From Ignavibacteriales bacterium UBA1304 (GTDB lineage: Bacteria > Bacteroidota > Ignavibacteria > Ignavibacteriales > Ignavibacteriaceae), in NCBI GenBank assembly GCA_002307295.1, contig DBTY01000034.1, positions 119,328 to 183,327 on the forward strand: a DNA stretch of 64,000 bases, given 5' to 3'. Below, in pieces: positions 17,201-26,150 of the stretch. Position 1 is the stretch's first letter. Each line of letters begins with the position of its first letter. A program made the translations under genes and the position numbers. Under the pieces are notes generated by a model that was not told the DNA's origin, searched no databases, and worked only from the letters and a program-made list of their open reading frames with translations.

Positions 17201-20200
17201 GTTGCTCGTATCAGTTCCAAATCTAAAATAAACTTCTGCATTGTGATTGTTAACGTCTTTATAATAAGAAACGCCATTATGATAAAACTGTTTGTCTTTA
17301 TCGCCCCAGATGAATAGTTTCATCTGTTTGTAACTAAAAACATCTAGGGTTTTAGTTAAATACTTTACAATCTCTCTGCTTGAGTCCGGCTTCAACTCAT
17401 TCAGAGTCAATTTAAGCGATTGTTCATTTTTATATATTACATTATCCGGATTACTTTTATCCGCCTCTCTCTGAACTCCCGGCGGGCTGGAATAAGAACT
17501 GTTATCTTCAATATTAACGGTTGAAAGCTGCATAACAGTATCCGAAGTTATAGCCTTAAGCCACTGGTTTCCGGCGAAATTAAACTCTACGAATTTTAAA
17601 TGGACTATCTCTTTAGCATTTTTAACATATACTCTTACAGTTTGTATATTTGAAAAACTCGGAGCTCCAACAGATTTCTGATAATCTTTTAATGGAATTC
17701 TGTACATGCGCCACCCGTTTGCAGAAACTGCATCAGCGACTAAAAATTTATTTTTTGAGGTGTCTTTGCTTATTGGCACTTCATATTCATAATAACTATT
17801 GGCCACATCAAGACTGTTATTGCCATTCAAATCTTCAGTATTGCAATAATTGCCCAGAGCCTCAGTCGCGGTTCTATTTCCTTGCGTTCCATTATAGTGC
17901 AAATAATCATCAGGATTTCCAGAATTAGCTACGCCATTAGCCCAGTTATCATGAGCCGGGTCGTCAGTATCGCCATTAGGATGGTTTGTACGTTCTGTAA
18001 CGTCAAGCTCATTATCTAATCCCGTATCTTCAGCGTCGTTATCAATAAGACCATTTGCATTTAGATCTTCAGTATTTAATTTTAAATCCGGTATTACATC
18101 CTCGCTCACCTGCCCGATATCTATATAAAACTTATTATCGAGGTTTTTAGAATCACCAGTATTAAGCCAAAACTCAATGTACTCTATATTTTCATCAGTC
18201 AAATTGCTTGCAGTAGAAGACACAGATTTCATCATGCCTCCCCAGCTTAATTCAGGAGACGTAGTTAACGGCGTTTTTTGGTAATTATAAGCTCCTGGAA
18301 TCGTAGGTCTAAATTCAAAATCAAGCACAGTCACCTGCTGACTACTAGACGATATGCTCTTTTTCGGCCATATTTGAGTATCTGTCACCTGTGAAGGTAT
18401 TCGATTATACCAAAAAGCCTTGCCTTTATAATTCATCTGAACCAGCTTATCAGAATCTGCAATTACCGGCAAACCTTCAGGCACGCTTATATCCTTCCAC
18501 GAAGAAAAAGTGACCCCGATGGGAATAGTTTTAGTAGAACCTTCAAAATCGTCTATATAGGCTATACTTTTCCCCTTATCGGAAGCTATTGTGCTTTTTT
18601 TAGTATTCGGATCGGGTTTCATGTAGGCAACTTCGCCTGTAAACGAAACAGAAGATTTTTCTTTTGTAGAAACTACATTATCAAGCATTTTTGTTACTAG
18701 CGGCAAATCTGCCGATGTGGAAAGATCAAGCCCAAACATAGTGTTGCTAATAGGCTCTTCCCCCAGTCTTACTTTATCTGATAAAGTCTGCTGCGTAAGA
18801 TTTAATATAGAAAAGCCGAGCTTGGTCTTGGGGCTAAAATCGAACACTCCGCGTGCGCCGACAAGTGTTTTTGAAGCCAGCTGGAATAAATCATTTTGTT
18901 CATAAGATATTTTTAAATTGGCGTTAGGCACTAAAGCGGCTTCATTTTTTATCGTCAGTTGCCCTACGTTATAATCCATTACATAATCAACTCCAGCGGT
19001 CAGCACACGACCATCTAACGTGACCTTAACCGAATTTTCTACGATATTATAGCCAATAGAAAAAGAAGACGAAGACGAACCTGAATATTGCCCAACAATT
19101 ATAAACTTATCTTTTGAAGTCTGTTGACTTGCCACAGTATAAGTGCTATTATAAACTTCGCTAAATTTCAGGGAATCAAAAGAAGCGGGGATATTATCGC
19201 CAAAAGGCTGTAAATAAGGGAAAATTATTTCGCCCGTCGACGTATTTATTTGTCTGTAAGTATCAAAGTCAAATGCTCCATCAGGATTTGCAGAACCTGT
19301 TGCATCTACTTTATCTAATCCAAACGCCTGAATCAGTTTTAAATTATTTAAAGTTGATAATGAATCTACCCCTTCTTTAACATATTTAATATCTAAAGTA
19401 AAACCGTCTTTATTAATACTACGCCCGCCAATTGGGTAGATGTTTTTAAGCATAAGCTTCCACGCAGTAGTATATTGCGGCTGAAGATTTGCAGGTTTTA
19501 TTAATTTAAGAATTAATCTTGTAGAATCTGTCGATTTAGTAGTAGTGGCAGGTTCGCCATAGTACATATCGTCATCGGAACTTGATTTATCGTTCCAAAG
19601 AATATTATACGAAACTGCTATAACGTCGCTTGACTGCAAACCGGTAGTAAACGATATGTAACCTGTTTCGCGGTGAACTACATAATCCGTCCCTTCGGTC
19701 AGCTTAATAAAACGTCCAGTCTCTTGTTTGCCAGGCGTAGGATCGGTTAGTTTTTGACGCAATTCGTCGTTATATGGTACGTTTTTCGCATGACATTTCA
19801 AATCAATGTAAGCATTTGCGTTTCTTTCGTTTGCGTTAGTTGTGCTTGTAGTTATGTTTTTCCATACTTCAAGTTTATCGCCTATAGTATATTTAGTGTT
19901 TTGTACGCTTGGATTTTTTCCGTAATAATTGTAAAATATATTAAATTCATCAGTAGTAAGCGTATACAGAGTATCAAGGAAAAAGTGGTTTTGGGAATAA
20001 TCATAAGCTCTTTTAATAAAAGTATTTGACGAAGACCCGCCGCTTAGGGAAACTTCTTTTGTTTCTCCTTTCTTTTGGCTTGCAAGAGTAGTAAGGGTTA
20101 AAGGACCCATTTTAAATGCTGCTTTTACGCCAAAAAGAGCCTCGCCTCCGCCTACAAGCGAAGAAGTCTGCAACGAAACGTTTCCCGCTTCTACGCTTTG

Positions 20201-21394
20201 TACAATTTCATCAGAATAACCTGTATACTTAATCTTAAGCATATTTTCATACTCAAAAGTTCTTTCAGTATTCCAATCTGCGCTTATTGTAAGCTTATCG
20301 CCAATAGTTCCGTCTACGTTTATCTGCACCTGCTGTTTAAAATCAGGCTGATTGGTTGAATTCCCATATCCTGAAGCCGTAGCTCCCTCGGTGGTCTCGT
20401 TACGCCACGCGCCGTGAATAGTAACAGAACCGCCTATTTTTAGACTAATCTTTTGCGGACCAAAAATGCTTAACATACCAACGCTTGGCAATGGAATTTC
20501 AAAATTGGTAAAATCTTTGATTAAACCGCCTAAGTCTTTTTCCGTTTGTTTAACTTCATACTTATACCCCATATCTTCCCAAAGTTCCCGTTGCCTTGTA
20601 TGCAGCCTCATGCTAACATAATCGTCAAATTTTAATCTAAGCAGTATTTTTGTCTGCTGCCCGGCAACTTTTTCGCTAATTTGCACATATTCGCCAGTCG
20701 AGTCGAATTCTATCTTTTTCTCTTTAGCAAAAGTTTTAGACTGCGCAAAAAACTTAGAAGGCTTTTTGTTTCGCATTGTAACATAAGGAGGATCGCTTCG
20801 CTGATAATGGAAATATTCTAATCTTGCGGTCGAATCAAGCGTCATTTGGTCAATTCTAATAGTATCGGCAAGCGCGGCTAATCTGGCGGCTCTTGCTTTT
20901 TTTGAAAGAGAATCGGAAATGAAATGACTCAGATTAGGAAAGATATTTACAGTATCCGGTTTTAGTTGAACAATAGAAGCAGAATCCGGTTTTAACGGAA
21001 ATAATTGAAAATCTTTTTTTACTGAAGAATTAGAAGATACGTCTGATTTAGCAGCAGTTTTCCCCTTATTTAAACTCTTAGGAAACGGCTTAACCGAATC
21101 GGCCTTTTTTAAAATGCCAGTAGAATCGGCAGGCGAACCGCCGTATTCATTTGAATCATTTATTATGGAATTTGCTACTCTATGGTTTAGTCCGTTTTCC
21201 ATACCAGGAAAATGGTTCAGATATCCGAAATAAGCGTCAAATAGATATAAACCGCCATTCAATCCGCTATCATCGGCAGAAAAATTAAAACCAAAGGATA
21301 AAACAGCTAATGCAATAGAAGCCAGATTAAAAAGCATATATCGGCTTTTATTACGCAGAAGTTTTTGAATTCTAGTAATAATAAAACATCCCAT
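14207..21394 (-). CDS. sprA: Type IX secretion outer membrane translocon SprA (Sov)
   Basis: This very large outer membrane protein (2395 residues) matches SprA/Sov in size and motifs. A basic N terminus and hydrophobic signal (about 1-41) lead into the passage GSVTIHGAWRNE...QVQINVDGTIGDKLTI...NTERTFEYENMLKIKYTGY (about 325-400), which is highly typical of SprA. The long remainder alternates beta-strand and aromatic-ended sequences, as in a 36-stranded barrel. It forms the pore through which cargo with C-terminal sorting domains crosses the outer membrane. A start at M20 is also possible. It is the first gene of the long minus-strand run and directly precedes porX. No other T9SS structural gene or C-terminal sorting-domain protein is evident in the window. 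Confidence 0.96.
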   Translation of the reverse strand: MGCFIITRIQKLLRNKSRYMLFNLASIALAVLSFGFNFSADDSGLNGGLYLFDAYFGYLNHFPGMENGLNHRVANSIINDSNEYGGSPADSTGILKKADSVKPFPKSLNKGKTAAKSDVSSNSSVKKDFQLFPLKPDSASIVQLKPDTVNIFPNLSHFISDSLSKKARAARLAALADTIRIDQMTLDSTARLEYFHYQRSDPPYVTMRNKKPSKFFAQSKTFAKEKKIEFDSTGEYVQISEKVAGQQTKILLRLKFDDYVSMRLHTRQRELWEDMGYKYEVKQTEKDLGGLIKDFTNFEIPLPSVGMLSIFGPQKISLKIGGSVTIHGAWRNETTEGATASGYGNSTNQPDFKQQVQINVDGTIGDKLTISADWNTERTFEYENMLKIKYTGYSDEIVQSVEAGNVSLQTSSLVGGGEALFGVKAAFKMGPLTLTTLASQKKGETKEVSLSGGSSSNTFIKRAYDYSQNHFFLDTLYTLTTDEFNIFYNYYGKNPSVQNTKYTIGDKLEVWKNITTSTTNANERNANAYIDLKCHAKNVPYNDELRQKLTDPTPGKQETGRFIKLTEGTDYVVHRETGYISFTTGLQSSDVIAVSYNILWNDKSSSDDDMYYGEPATTTKSTDSTRLILKLIKPANLQPQYTTAWKLMLKNIYPIGGRSINKDGFTLDIKYVKEGVDSLSTLNNLKLIQAFGLDKVDATGSANPDGAFDFDTYRQINTSTGEIIFPYLQPFGDNIPASFDSLKFSEVYNSTYTVASQQTSKDKFIIVGQYSGSSSSSFSIGYNIVENSVKVTLDGRVLTAGVDYVMDYNVGQLTIKNEAALVPNANLKISYEQNDLFQLASKTLVGARGVFDFSPKTKLGFSILNLTQQTLSDKVRLGEEPISNTMFGLDLSTSADLPLVTKMLDNVVSTKEKSSVSFTGEVAYMKPDPNTKKSTIASDKGKSIAYIDDFEGSTKTIPIGVTFSSWKDISVPEGLPVIADSDKLVQMNYKGKAFWYNRIPSQVTDTQIWPKKSISSSSQQVTVLDFEFRPTIPGAYNYQKTPLTTSPELSWGGMMKSVSSTASNLTDENIEYIEFWLNTGDSKNLDNKFYIDIGQVSEDVIPDLKLNTEDLNANGLIDNDAEDTGLDNELDVTERTNHPNGDTDDPAHDNWANGVANSGNPDDYLHYNGTQGNRTATEALGNYCNTEDLNGNNSLDVANSYYEYEVPISKDTSKNKFLVADAVSANGWRMYRIPLKDYQKSVGAPSFSNIQTVRVYVKNAKEIVHLKFVEFNFAGNQWLKAITSDTVMQLSTVNIEDNSSYSSPPGVQREADKSNPDNVIYKNEQSLKLTLNELKPDSSREIVKYLTKTLDVFSYKQMKLFIWGDKDKQFYHNGVSYYKDVNNHNAEVYFRFGTDTSNYYEYRQPVQADWNEISITFKDLTTIKQTRASNSTKRDSLAVAGKPGNYYVVKGNPSLQSLKTLIIGITNTTKDSVKIIGDVYVDELRVVDADDTPGWAYTASTSIKLADIMNVNLNISRTDPNFHTLASRFGSRTDSRSWGVSADLDVLKILPFNMQGGNLKLTFSHTESIAKPQYIPGSDISVEEAAKNLKEADLKLGYTESQASKAASDLIGNTQTISVSDSWSSSGIKLKLPSDYWLIRDSFNALTFGFNYNKAFSRSPTVLNNSSWVWNANMNYSVNFSPDLYFYPANIPVLGRLLALFPQYRNAKVYFTPQNFSADITAKRNRNYSITRATSSSDPYESITRDFGTTRGCSFSWKMTDGGLLNLTTSYSVDVNSSLAFLETDAYNKERSEKSIWNEILSGVFFGRDYSYSQNIDIKTNPQLPNLWNLNKFFTLSAGYTVRYSWAFDFTADTVGRSAGYESKLNFATTLRWKDLTAPLFPSEEVTNGGSDNRQNPGFPEGQSRGRRREDNPNGNPPPGGGGMKHLAQTTVPDSLMFRNMPDSLRKIALDSLKRSRTDTLQRAASTPDTTIMIKKTPIYAKAFYMTRALARIILFDYENIGISFNESNSMRSSGILGKGNGSKNFLGISYNVNDGPKQAYILGLSNDVGARAHNATLADNFSQSNNVELKTSKPLWDGAKVDVNWKIGWSMQKATSFNTDNFGNVSGVGITTTGTLDRSFLSLPPTLMFSVFKSGIKKVNQLFNESANKTNADLSDAFVNGFETMPVFSKLKFLNEVVKYIPRPNWRLTWDGLEKYSFFKSFTQKVSINHAYSADYTEGWKIDNDGTKETQSQRITYAFSPLLEISMTFKSLWDGNFNGKITCNTKSDYSLGSSTQTIVESFTRDIGITIGYSKSGFEIPFFGLSLKNDFDFSFTYTNTKTSNVNYDFTDFTEDGTPQEINTGTSLEPRIKYVISSKVTLSVYYKRTSRQPEGTSKLTATTTNEAGLDVTISIN

Positions 21395-21617
21395 TAGTTA
21401 TTAATAAACAAATTAAAACCGTAGCAATTATAGACCGATAATCCCTCCATTATTTTTTAATATTAACTTTATTTTTGATAATAAATATTTTTTAAAACAA
21501 TTCCAAATATAAGGATTTCACTTTAAGATATACAATCATTTTCTGTCTCATAAATTCCATGGAAACATAAATAAATTTCAAAATCAAAAGAAGGTAATAA
21601 TTTTTCACTATTGCATT

Positions 21618-22304
21618 TTACATGTCGTCTAAACGGGTCTGTTCAAACAAAATCTCAACGATTTCACTTTTTTCTATAATTACTCCGGTTAAACCATTTC
21701 CGGTAAAAGCGGATGTATCAATATAAACCGAATTGCTTTTAGTATTAACCGTGATCTGTTTTTTACGCGAATGCCCTACTACCTGCAATTTGCCAATATT
21801 CATCAGTTCATCCCGCGTCCATAAAATCCCGCTGTTATCTATAATTGAGCCTTGTATTACAGCATTAAATTCAGGCGAACCAATACGAAATTTATCCCCA
21901 AGTATGGCTTTGTGTTTTATTGAAATTCCGGCATGAGAAATAAAGCAATCCCGCAAATTAAAATATAAAGGAGCTTTAAGAAAACATTTAACATGCTTAT
22001 TAATTTCTTTATTATGGTTTTGGTACGATTCCAAAGTAGATTCGCACCCGTTTCGCTTCCAGTTAAGAGCTAAAAGCGGATTAACGTTTTGAATATAATG
22101 AAGAAACATAAGATCGTGATTACCAAGGCAGAACTTCATTTTTTTATTTTTAAAATACTGCACTACTTCAAAGCTGAATTTGCCTCTATCTACAAGATCG
22201 CCTACCGAATAAACGTTAATTTGCGGATATTTAGCCCATATTTTTTCCAATAAGCCAATTAACGTAAAATAACATCCATGTATATCGCCAATAACCGCAA
22301 CCAT
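21618..22304 (-). CDS. PPP-family serine/threonine protein phosphatase-like metallophosphoesterase
   Basis: The 228-residue protein carries the full metallophosphoesterase set in order: GDIHGC (7-12), GDLVDRG, LGNHDLMFLH, FISHAGIS and VVGHSRKKQ. The arrangement resembles bacterial PrpA/PrpE and ApaH-like phosphatases, which dephosphorylate phosphoproteins or split diadenosine tetraphosphate. The exact substrate cannot be told from sequence. The gene lies three bases after the CoA-transferase gene and ends the ald operon. The 223 bases between it and sprA hold no feature I can recognise. Confidence 0.85.
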   Translation of the reverse strand: MVAVIGDIHGCYFTLIGLLEKIWAKYPQINVYSVGDLVDRGKFSFEVVQYFKNKKMKFCLGNHDLMFLHYIQNVNPLLALNWKRNGCESTLESYQNHNKEINKHVKCFLKAPLYFNLRDCFISHAGISIKHKAILGDKFRIGSPEFNAVIQGSIIDNSGILWTRDELMNIGKLQVVGHSRKKQITVNTKSNSVYIDTSAFTGNGLTGVIIEKSEIVEILFEQTRLDDM

Positions 22305-22307
22305 TAG

Positions 22308-23660
22308 TTATAAGTATTTATTTTCTTTGGCATATTTAGTCAATTCTTCTCTAAAATCCGGATGAGCAATGTTAATCATTGATTTTACCCTGTCGCGCAG
22401 AGTTTTACCATGTAGATGCGCCACTCCATATTCTGTAACTACATAATGAACATCCGCCCTTGAAGTTACCACTCCCGCGCCCGGCTTAAGAGTCGTTACA
22501 ATGCGCGAAATTGCTTTATCTTTAGTAGTGGATGGCAAAGCAATAATAGGTTTCCCCCCTTCAGAACGAGCCGCGCCGCGGATAAAATCCACCTGACCGC
22601 CAAACCCGCTGTACATTCTGGGACCAATTGAATCGGCGCATACCTGCCCTGTCAGATCAATTTCGATAGCAGAATTTATCGCTACCATTTTAATATTTTT
22701 AGCTATAATAAACGGATCGTTTACATATTCCTGTGGATGAAGCTCTATTATTGGGTTATTATGAATAAAATCATACAGCCTTTTTGTGCCTAAAGCAAAA
22801 CCGGCTATCATTTTGCCTCTATGGAGGGTTTTCATTTCGTTAGTAATAACTCCAGAATCAACAAGATCAATAACGCCGTCAGAAAACATTTCCGTATGTA
22901 TCCCCAGCCCGCGTTTGTTACCAAGAAATTTCAATACTGCATCGGGAATTACCCCTATTCCAAGCTGTAAAGTTGAACCGTCCTCTATCAAATCGGCCAC
23001 AGTCCGGCCAATCATTTCATAAACGGCGGCGGATTCTTCGCTCATATCTTCGTCAGCTGGAGGGAGTTCCTGAATTTCTTCGTCAATTTCTACAATATAA
23101 CTTATTTTGTTTATGTGTATAAAACTATCGCCAAGGCTCCTTGGCATTTTAGGATTAACCTGAGCAATAATTATTTTAGCCTTATCGGCAGTGCTTTTAA
23201 TTACGCCGACGTCAATTCCATAACTGCAAAAACCATGTTCGTCCGGAGGAGAAACATGTATAAGAGCAATATCCAGATTAATAATCCCCTGAGTAAAAAG
23301 TAAAGGAACTTCCGAAAGAAAAATCGGCACATGATCGGCTCGCCCTTCATTAACGGCTAAACGGGCGTTATGCCCAATAAAATAAGCCACATGCCTAAAA
23401 TGATCTTCCATCCCCTTATCAAAATAGGGCACTTTGCCTATTGTAAGAATATGGTGCATTTTAACGCCGAACAATTCGTCTTTGCGCTTAACCATAGCGT
23501 TAATAAGCGTAAGCGGAACGGCGCATCCGGGCTGAACCATTATATCATCGCCGGATTTAATAATTTTAACAGCTTCATCAGCCGAAACGACTTTGTTGTT
23601 ATAGATATTCAGCAAATTAGCCGCAAGATTTTTTTGCGTTGGTATTTTTTCTGTTAACAT
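22308..23660 (-). CDS. Acetyl-CoA hydrolase/4-hydroxybutyrate CoA-transferase family protein
   Basis: The open frame extends to 23735 inside the end of ald, but the family N terminus begins at the ATG at 23660, giving 450 residues. Two CoA-transferase domains are visible. KIIKSGDDIMVQPGCAVP lies in the first. The second has GIGVIPDAVLKFL, INSAIEIDLTGQVCADSIG with the likely catalytic Glu, and GGQVDFIRGAARSEGG. DVHYVVTEYGVAHLHGKTLRDR closes the second domain. Members move CoA between acyl groups, for example acetate and 4-hydroxybutyrate or succinate, and substrate specificity cannot be read here. It starts ten bases after ald, so it is in the same operon. Confidence 0.9.
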   Translation of the reverse strand: MLTEKIPTQKNLAANLLNIYNNKVVSADEAVKIIKSGDDIMVQPGCAVPLTLINAMVKRKDELFGVKMHHILTIGKVPYFDKGMEDHFRHVAYFIGHNARLAVNEGRADHVPIFLSEVPLLFTQGIINLDIALIHVSPPDEHGFCSYGIDVGVIKSTADKAKIIIAQVNPKMPRSLGDSFIHINKISYIVEIDEEIQELPPADEDMSEESAAVYEMIGRTVADLIEDGSTLQLGIGVIPDAVLKFLGNKRGLGIHTEMFSDGVIDLVDSGVITNEMKTLHRGKMIAGFALGTKRLYDFIHNNPIIELHPQEYVNDPFIIAKNIKMVAINSAIEIDLTGQVCADSIGPRMYSGFGGQVDFIRGAARSEGGKPIIALPSTTKDKAISRIVTTLKPGAGVVTSRADVHYVVTEYGVAHLHGKTLRDRVKSMINIAHPDFREELTKYAKENKYL

Positions 23661-23670
23661 ATCTTTATTT

Positions 23671-24792
23671 TTAGTTACGTGAAAAAATATGAAGTCTGTG
23701 ATATTCAAGGTTGAATATTTTGGCAATTGCTTCATTAGAGCAATAGCCCTGATAAGTGCAGACTCCTTTGCTTAATCCGTCGTCGCCAAGAAGAGCGTTG
23801 GCTAATCCGTTATCGGCTACATTCTGAATATATTTAATAGCTGAATTGTTCAGGCCATAACTTGCCGTACGCGGAACAAGCGCTGGCATATTAGGGACGC
23901 AATAATGAATTTTATTATGATACAGAAAAACGGGATCTGAAAGAGTCGTTGGCCGGCTTGTTTCCACACATCCCCCCTGATCTATCGAAACGTCAACAAT
24001 AACGGCTCCGTCTTTCATGGTTTTAACCATTTCTTCCGTAACGATATGAGGAGTGACTCCTCCTCTTAAGAGCACGGCGCCTATTAACACGTCTGCAAAT
24101 TTAACTCCGCGAGAAATTGTGTACTGGTTAGCCACAACAGTAGTGATCTTTCTATCAAAGTGCGCGTCAATACTCCTCAATCTATGCAAATCGTTATCAA
24201 GGATGATAACCTGCGCGCCGCGGCTTAGAGCGGCCTTTGCTGCAATTTTACCGACAAATCCCGCGCCTAGTATTACAACAGCGGCAGGAGCTACGCCTGT
24301 AATTCCTCCAAGAAGCACTCCCCTCCCAAAAGAAGCCGTAGTTTCCAAATACCTCTCTGCAACCTGAATAGCAAGCTGCCCGGCAATTTCGCTCATCGAG
24401 TGTAATACAGGAAGCCCAATCTCGTCTTCAATCAGCTCATAACCAATAGCCGTAATTTTTTTATTTATCAGAGTTTCAACAATTTTTTTCTTTCCGACGG
24501 CAAGATATTGGAATGAGAATACGGTAAGCCCCTCCTGCATATAGTCGCATTCCTGTTCAGTAAGCGGAGCGACCTTAACAATCATTTCGGAACGTTGAAA
24601 CACTTCTTCCGGAGTATAGACAATTTTTGCGCCGGATTTAATAAATTCGTCATCCTCAAAATTACATCCTTCGCCCGCGCCTCTTTCCATATAAACAGTA
24701 TGCCCGGCGCGTACAAGCTCGTCAACGCCGGCTGGAGCCAGCGCAATTCTTTTTTCTTCCCTGAACGATTCTTTTGGTATCCCTATTCTCAT
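23671..24792 (-). CDS. ald: Alanine dehydrogenase
   Basis: The protein has 373 residues and belongs to the alanine dehydrogenase/PNT family. MRIGIPKESFREEKRIALAP is the family N terminus. GLPVLHSMSEIAGQLAIQ follows, and the Rossmann motif VILGAGFVGKIAAKAAL (about 173-189) binds NAD. VDVSIDQGGCVETSRPTT and NMPALVPRTAS complete the signature. It interconverts L-alanine and pyruvate plus ammonia with NAD. In many Bacteroidota ald is near porX and tsaE; here it is about 9 kb upstream of them on the same strand. It is first in the operon ald-CoA-transferase-phosphatase. Confidence 0.95.
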   Translation of the reverse strand: MRIGIPKESFREEKRIALAPAGVDELVRAGHTVYMERGAGEGCNFEDDEFIKSGAKIVYTPEEVFQRSEMIVKVAPLTEQECDYMQEGLTVFSFQYLAVGKKKIVETLINKKITAIGYELIEDEIGLPVLHSMSEIAGQLAIQVAERYLETTASFGRGVLLGGITGVAPAAVVILGAGFVGKIAAKAALSRGAQVIILDNDLHRLRSIDAHFDRKITTVVANQYTISRGVKFADVLIGAVLLRGGVTPHIVTEEMVKTMKDGAVIVDVSIDQGGCVETSRPTTLSDPVFLYHNKIHYCVPNMPALVPRTASYGLNNSAIKYIQNVADNGLANALLGDDGLSKGVCTYQGYCSNEAIAKIFNLEYHRLHIFSRN

Positions 24793-24881
24793 TTATCCAA
24801 CCAAATGTTTATTAAGAATTAGATAAAATTTATATAGAAAAAAGTGGATTACCAAATGGAAAGTTATTAATAGCGCTAATA

Positions 24882-24916
24882 AAAAAAACTCTCCGTAAAA
24901 GTCTGGAGAGTTTTTT
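24882..24916. terminator. Terminator downstream of tRNA-Leu
   Basis: Stem AACTCTCC / GGAGAGTT with a loop of about ten bases is flanked by an A run on one side and a T run on the other. It lies directly at the 3' end of the tRNA on the minus strand. Confidence 0.85.
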
Positions 24917-24918
24917 AG

Positions 24919-25002
24919 TGCGGAAGAAGGGACTTGAACCCTCACGCCCTAACGGGCACTACCCCCTCAAAGTAGCGTGTATACCAATTTCACCACTTCC
25001 GC
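24919..25002 (-). tRNA. tRNA-Leu (anticodon GAG)
   Basis: On the minus strand the sequence folds as a cloverleaf of 84 bases. The acceptor arms are GCGGAAG and CTTCCGC plus an A discriminator. The anticodon stem CTACT/GGTAG encloses the seven-base loop TTGAGGG, giving anticodon GAG. A long variable arm (TGCCCGTTAGGGCG) marks it as a class II tRNA, and GGTTCAAGTCC is the T loop. The CCA end is not encoded. It decodes CUU/CUC leucine codons. Confidence 0.95.
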
Positions 25003-25052
25003 TCAATTTCAGATGACAAAAATAATCTCTTATTACAAAAGAAACAACAAAA

Positions 25053-25526
25053 TTATTTAGAATCTTTCTCTCTTTCCTTTATCAAAAAATTACGAATTTC
25101 TTTTTTAAAATTTCTTTCAAATACTATCAATTTTGCGACCTGTTCATTAGTAAGAATATCGTATAAAGACGAGACATAACTTATACGTTCCTTGCTCATT
25201 TGTTTATCAAGCTTTAAGCTCTCGTCAGATAGTTTTTTTAATTCGACGCTGTTTTTTTCCGGTTTATCATTTAACAATTTATTCATTTTTTCAATGACTT
25301 CTTCCGATTGTTTGCTTATTTCTCTAAGTTTTCGGTTATGCTCGTCTCGTCTGGCAAAAAACCGGACAGAATTATCCCCGTCAAGTTTAAGCGTCTCAAT
25401 CAATTTTATTTTTTCAAGATTTTCAATTTTTTTTGATGGATTTTTTCCGCCCCCAACATAGCCTTGAGCATTAATATTTCCTGCAAAAAATAAAATTAAA
25501 ATTAGACTCAAAAAAGAATATTTCAT
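25053..25526 (-). CDS. Small periplasmic Spy/CpxP-like protein
   Basis: This 157-residue protein starts with a signal peptide (about 1-20, ending at NINAQ). The mature part is almost entirely charged helix. Paired helices around residues 35-95 and 100-155 contain DILTNEQVAKLIVFERNFKKE, which resembles the LTxxQ motif of Spy/CpxP/ZraP proteins. Those proteins act as periplasmic chaperones or metal sensors. It is the last gene of an operon with an ECF sigma factor and its putative anti-sigma factor, ten bases after the latter, so it may be a sensor or target of that system. Family membership is by pattern only. Confidence 0.7.
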   Translation of the reverse strand: MKYSFLSLILILFFAGNINAQGYVGGGKNPSKKIENLEKIKLIETLKLDGDNSVRFFARRDEHNRKLREISKQSEEVIEKMNKLLNDKPEKNSVELKKLSDESLKLDKQMSKERISYVSSLYDILTNEQVAKLIVFERNFKKEIRNFLIKEREKDSK

Positions 25527-25535
25527 CTCTTTACC

Positions 25536-26150
25536 TCACAATAAATTTTTGTTAATTATCTCGCTGTAAATATTATCAGCGTCTTTTTCTGATATATTTT
25601 CTATTAATTTTCTATACTCTACGTCGTTCAAATCAATAGTTTTCACAGCATTTATTTTTTCAGCGTTCAATTCGTCGCTAATATTTTTTTCAATTGGCAA
25701 TTCTTTGTGCGCATCCACTTCCCGAATAAAATCTTCGTTAATTTCTACGTTATTTGCCGCCTCAAGTAAAAATTCTTTTTTCTCTTTATCGTTATAGTTT
25801 TCGTAAGTTTTATTAATAGTAATTTTTTTCTCGGCATTTTTATTAAAAAATACTATTGAAAAAAGAAAACAAAGCAGCATTGCCGGAACAGCGACCGCAT
25901 ATTTAGAAAGAAAAAATAATTTCGGCTTTTTCTCTTTGGCTAAGTTTTCTCTAAAATGGACGGTAATATTATTAAAATAAGCGCCGTTGATTTCATTAGG
26001 CTTTCCGCAGTCCTTAATTAACTCAAGCCCCGCCGCAGCTTTTTCATAATCGCGCTTAAGGGACAAATCAGTTTTAAGCTTTTCTTCAAAAGCCGTTTTT
26101 TCACGGTCGTCCATCTGACCGTCAATATATCTAAATAGTTCTTTATTCAT
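25536..26150 (-). CDS. Putative membrane anti-sigma factor
   Basis: The 204-residue protein has a cytoplasmic N terminus (MNKELFRYIDGQMDDREKTAFEE..., residues 1-80) like the first helices of anti-sigma domains. One membrane segment at about 84-103 (YAVAVPAMLLCFLFSIVFF) and an acidic, probably periplasmic tail follow. The zinc-binding HxxxCxxC motif of ZAS anti-sigma factors is absent. The function is inferred from its start overlapping the ECF sigma gene by eight bases and from the topology. The tail could be a target for regulated proteolysis. Confidence 0.75.
   Translation of the reverse strand: MNKELFRYIDGQMDDREKTAFEEKLKTDLSLKRDYEKAAAGLELIKDCGKPNEINGAYFNNITVHFRENLAKEKKPKLFFLSKYAVAVPAMLLCFLFSIVFFNKNAEKKITINKTYENYNDKEKKEFLLEAANNVEINEDFIREVDAHKELPIEKNISDELNAEKINAVKTIDLNDVEYRKLIENISEKDADNIYSEIINKNLL

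Noticed and set aside
23661..23735. Extended start of the CoA-transferase gene at 23735
   Set aside because: The extra 25 residues lie within the end of ald and are not part of the family; the ATG at 23660 fits.
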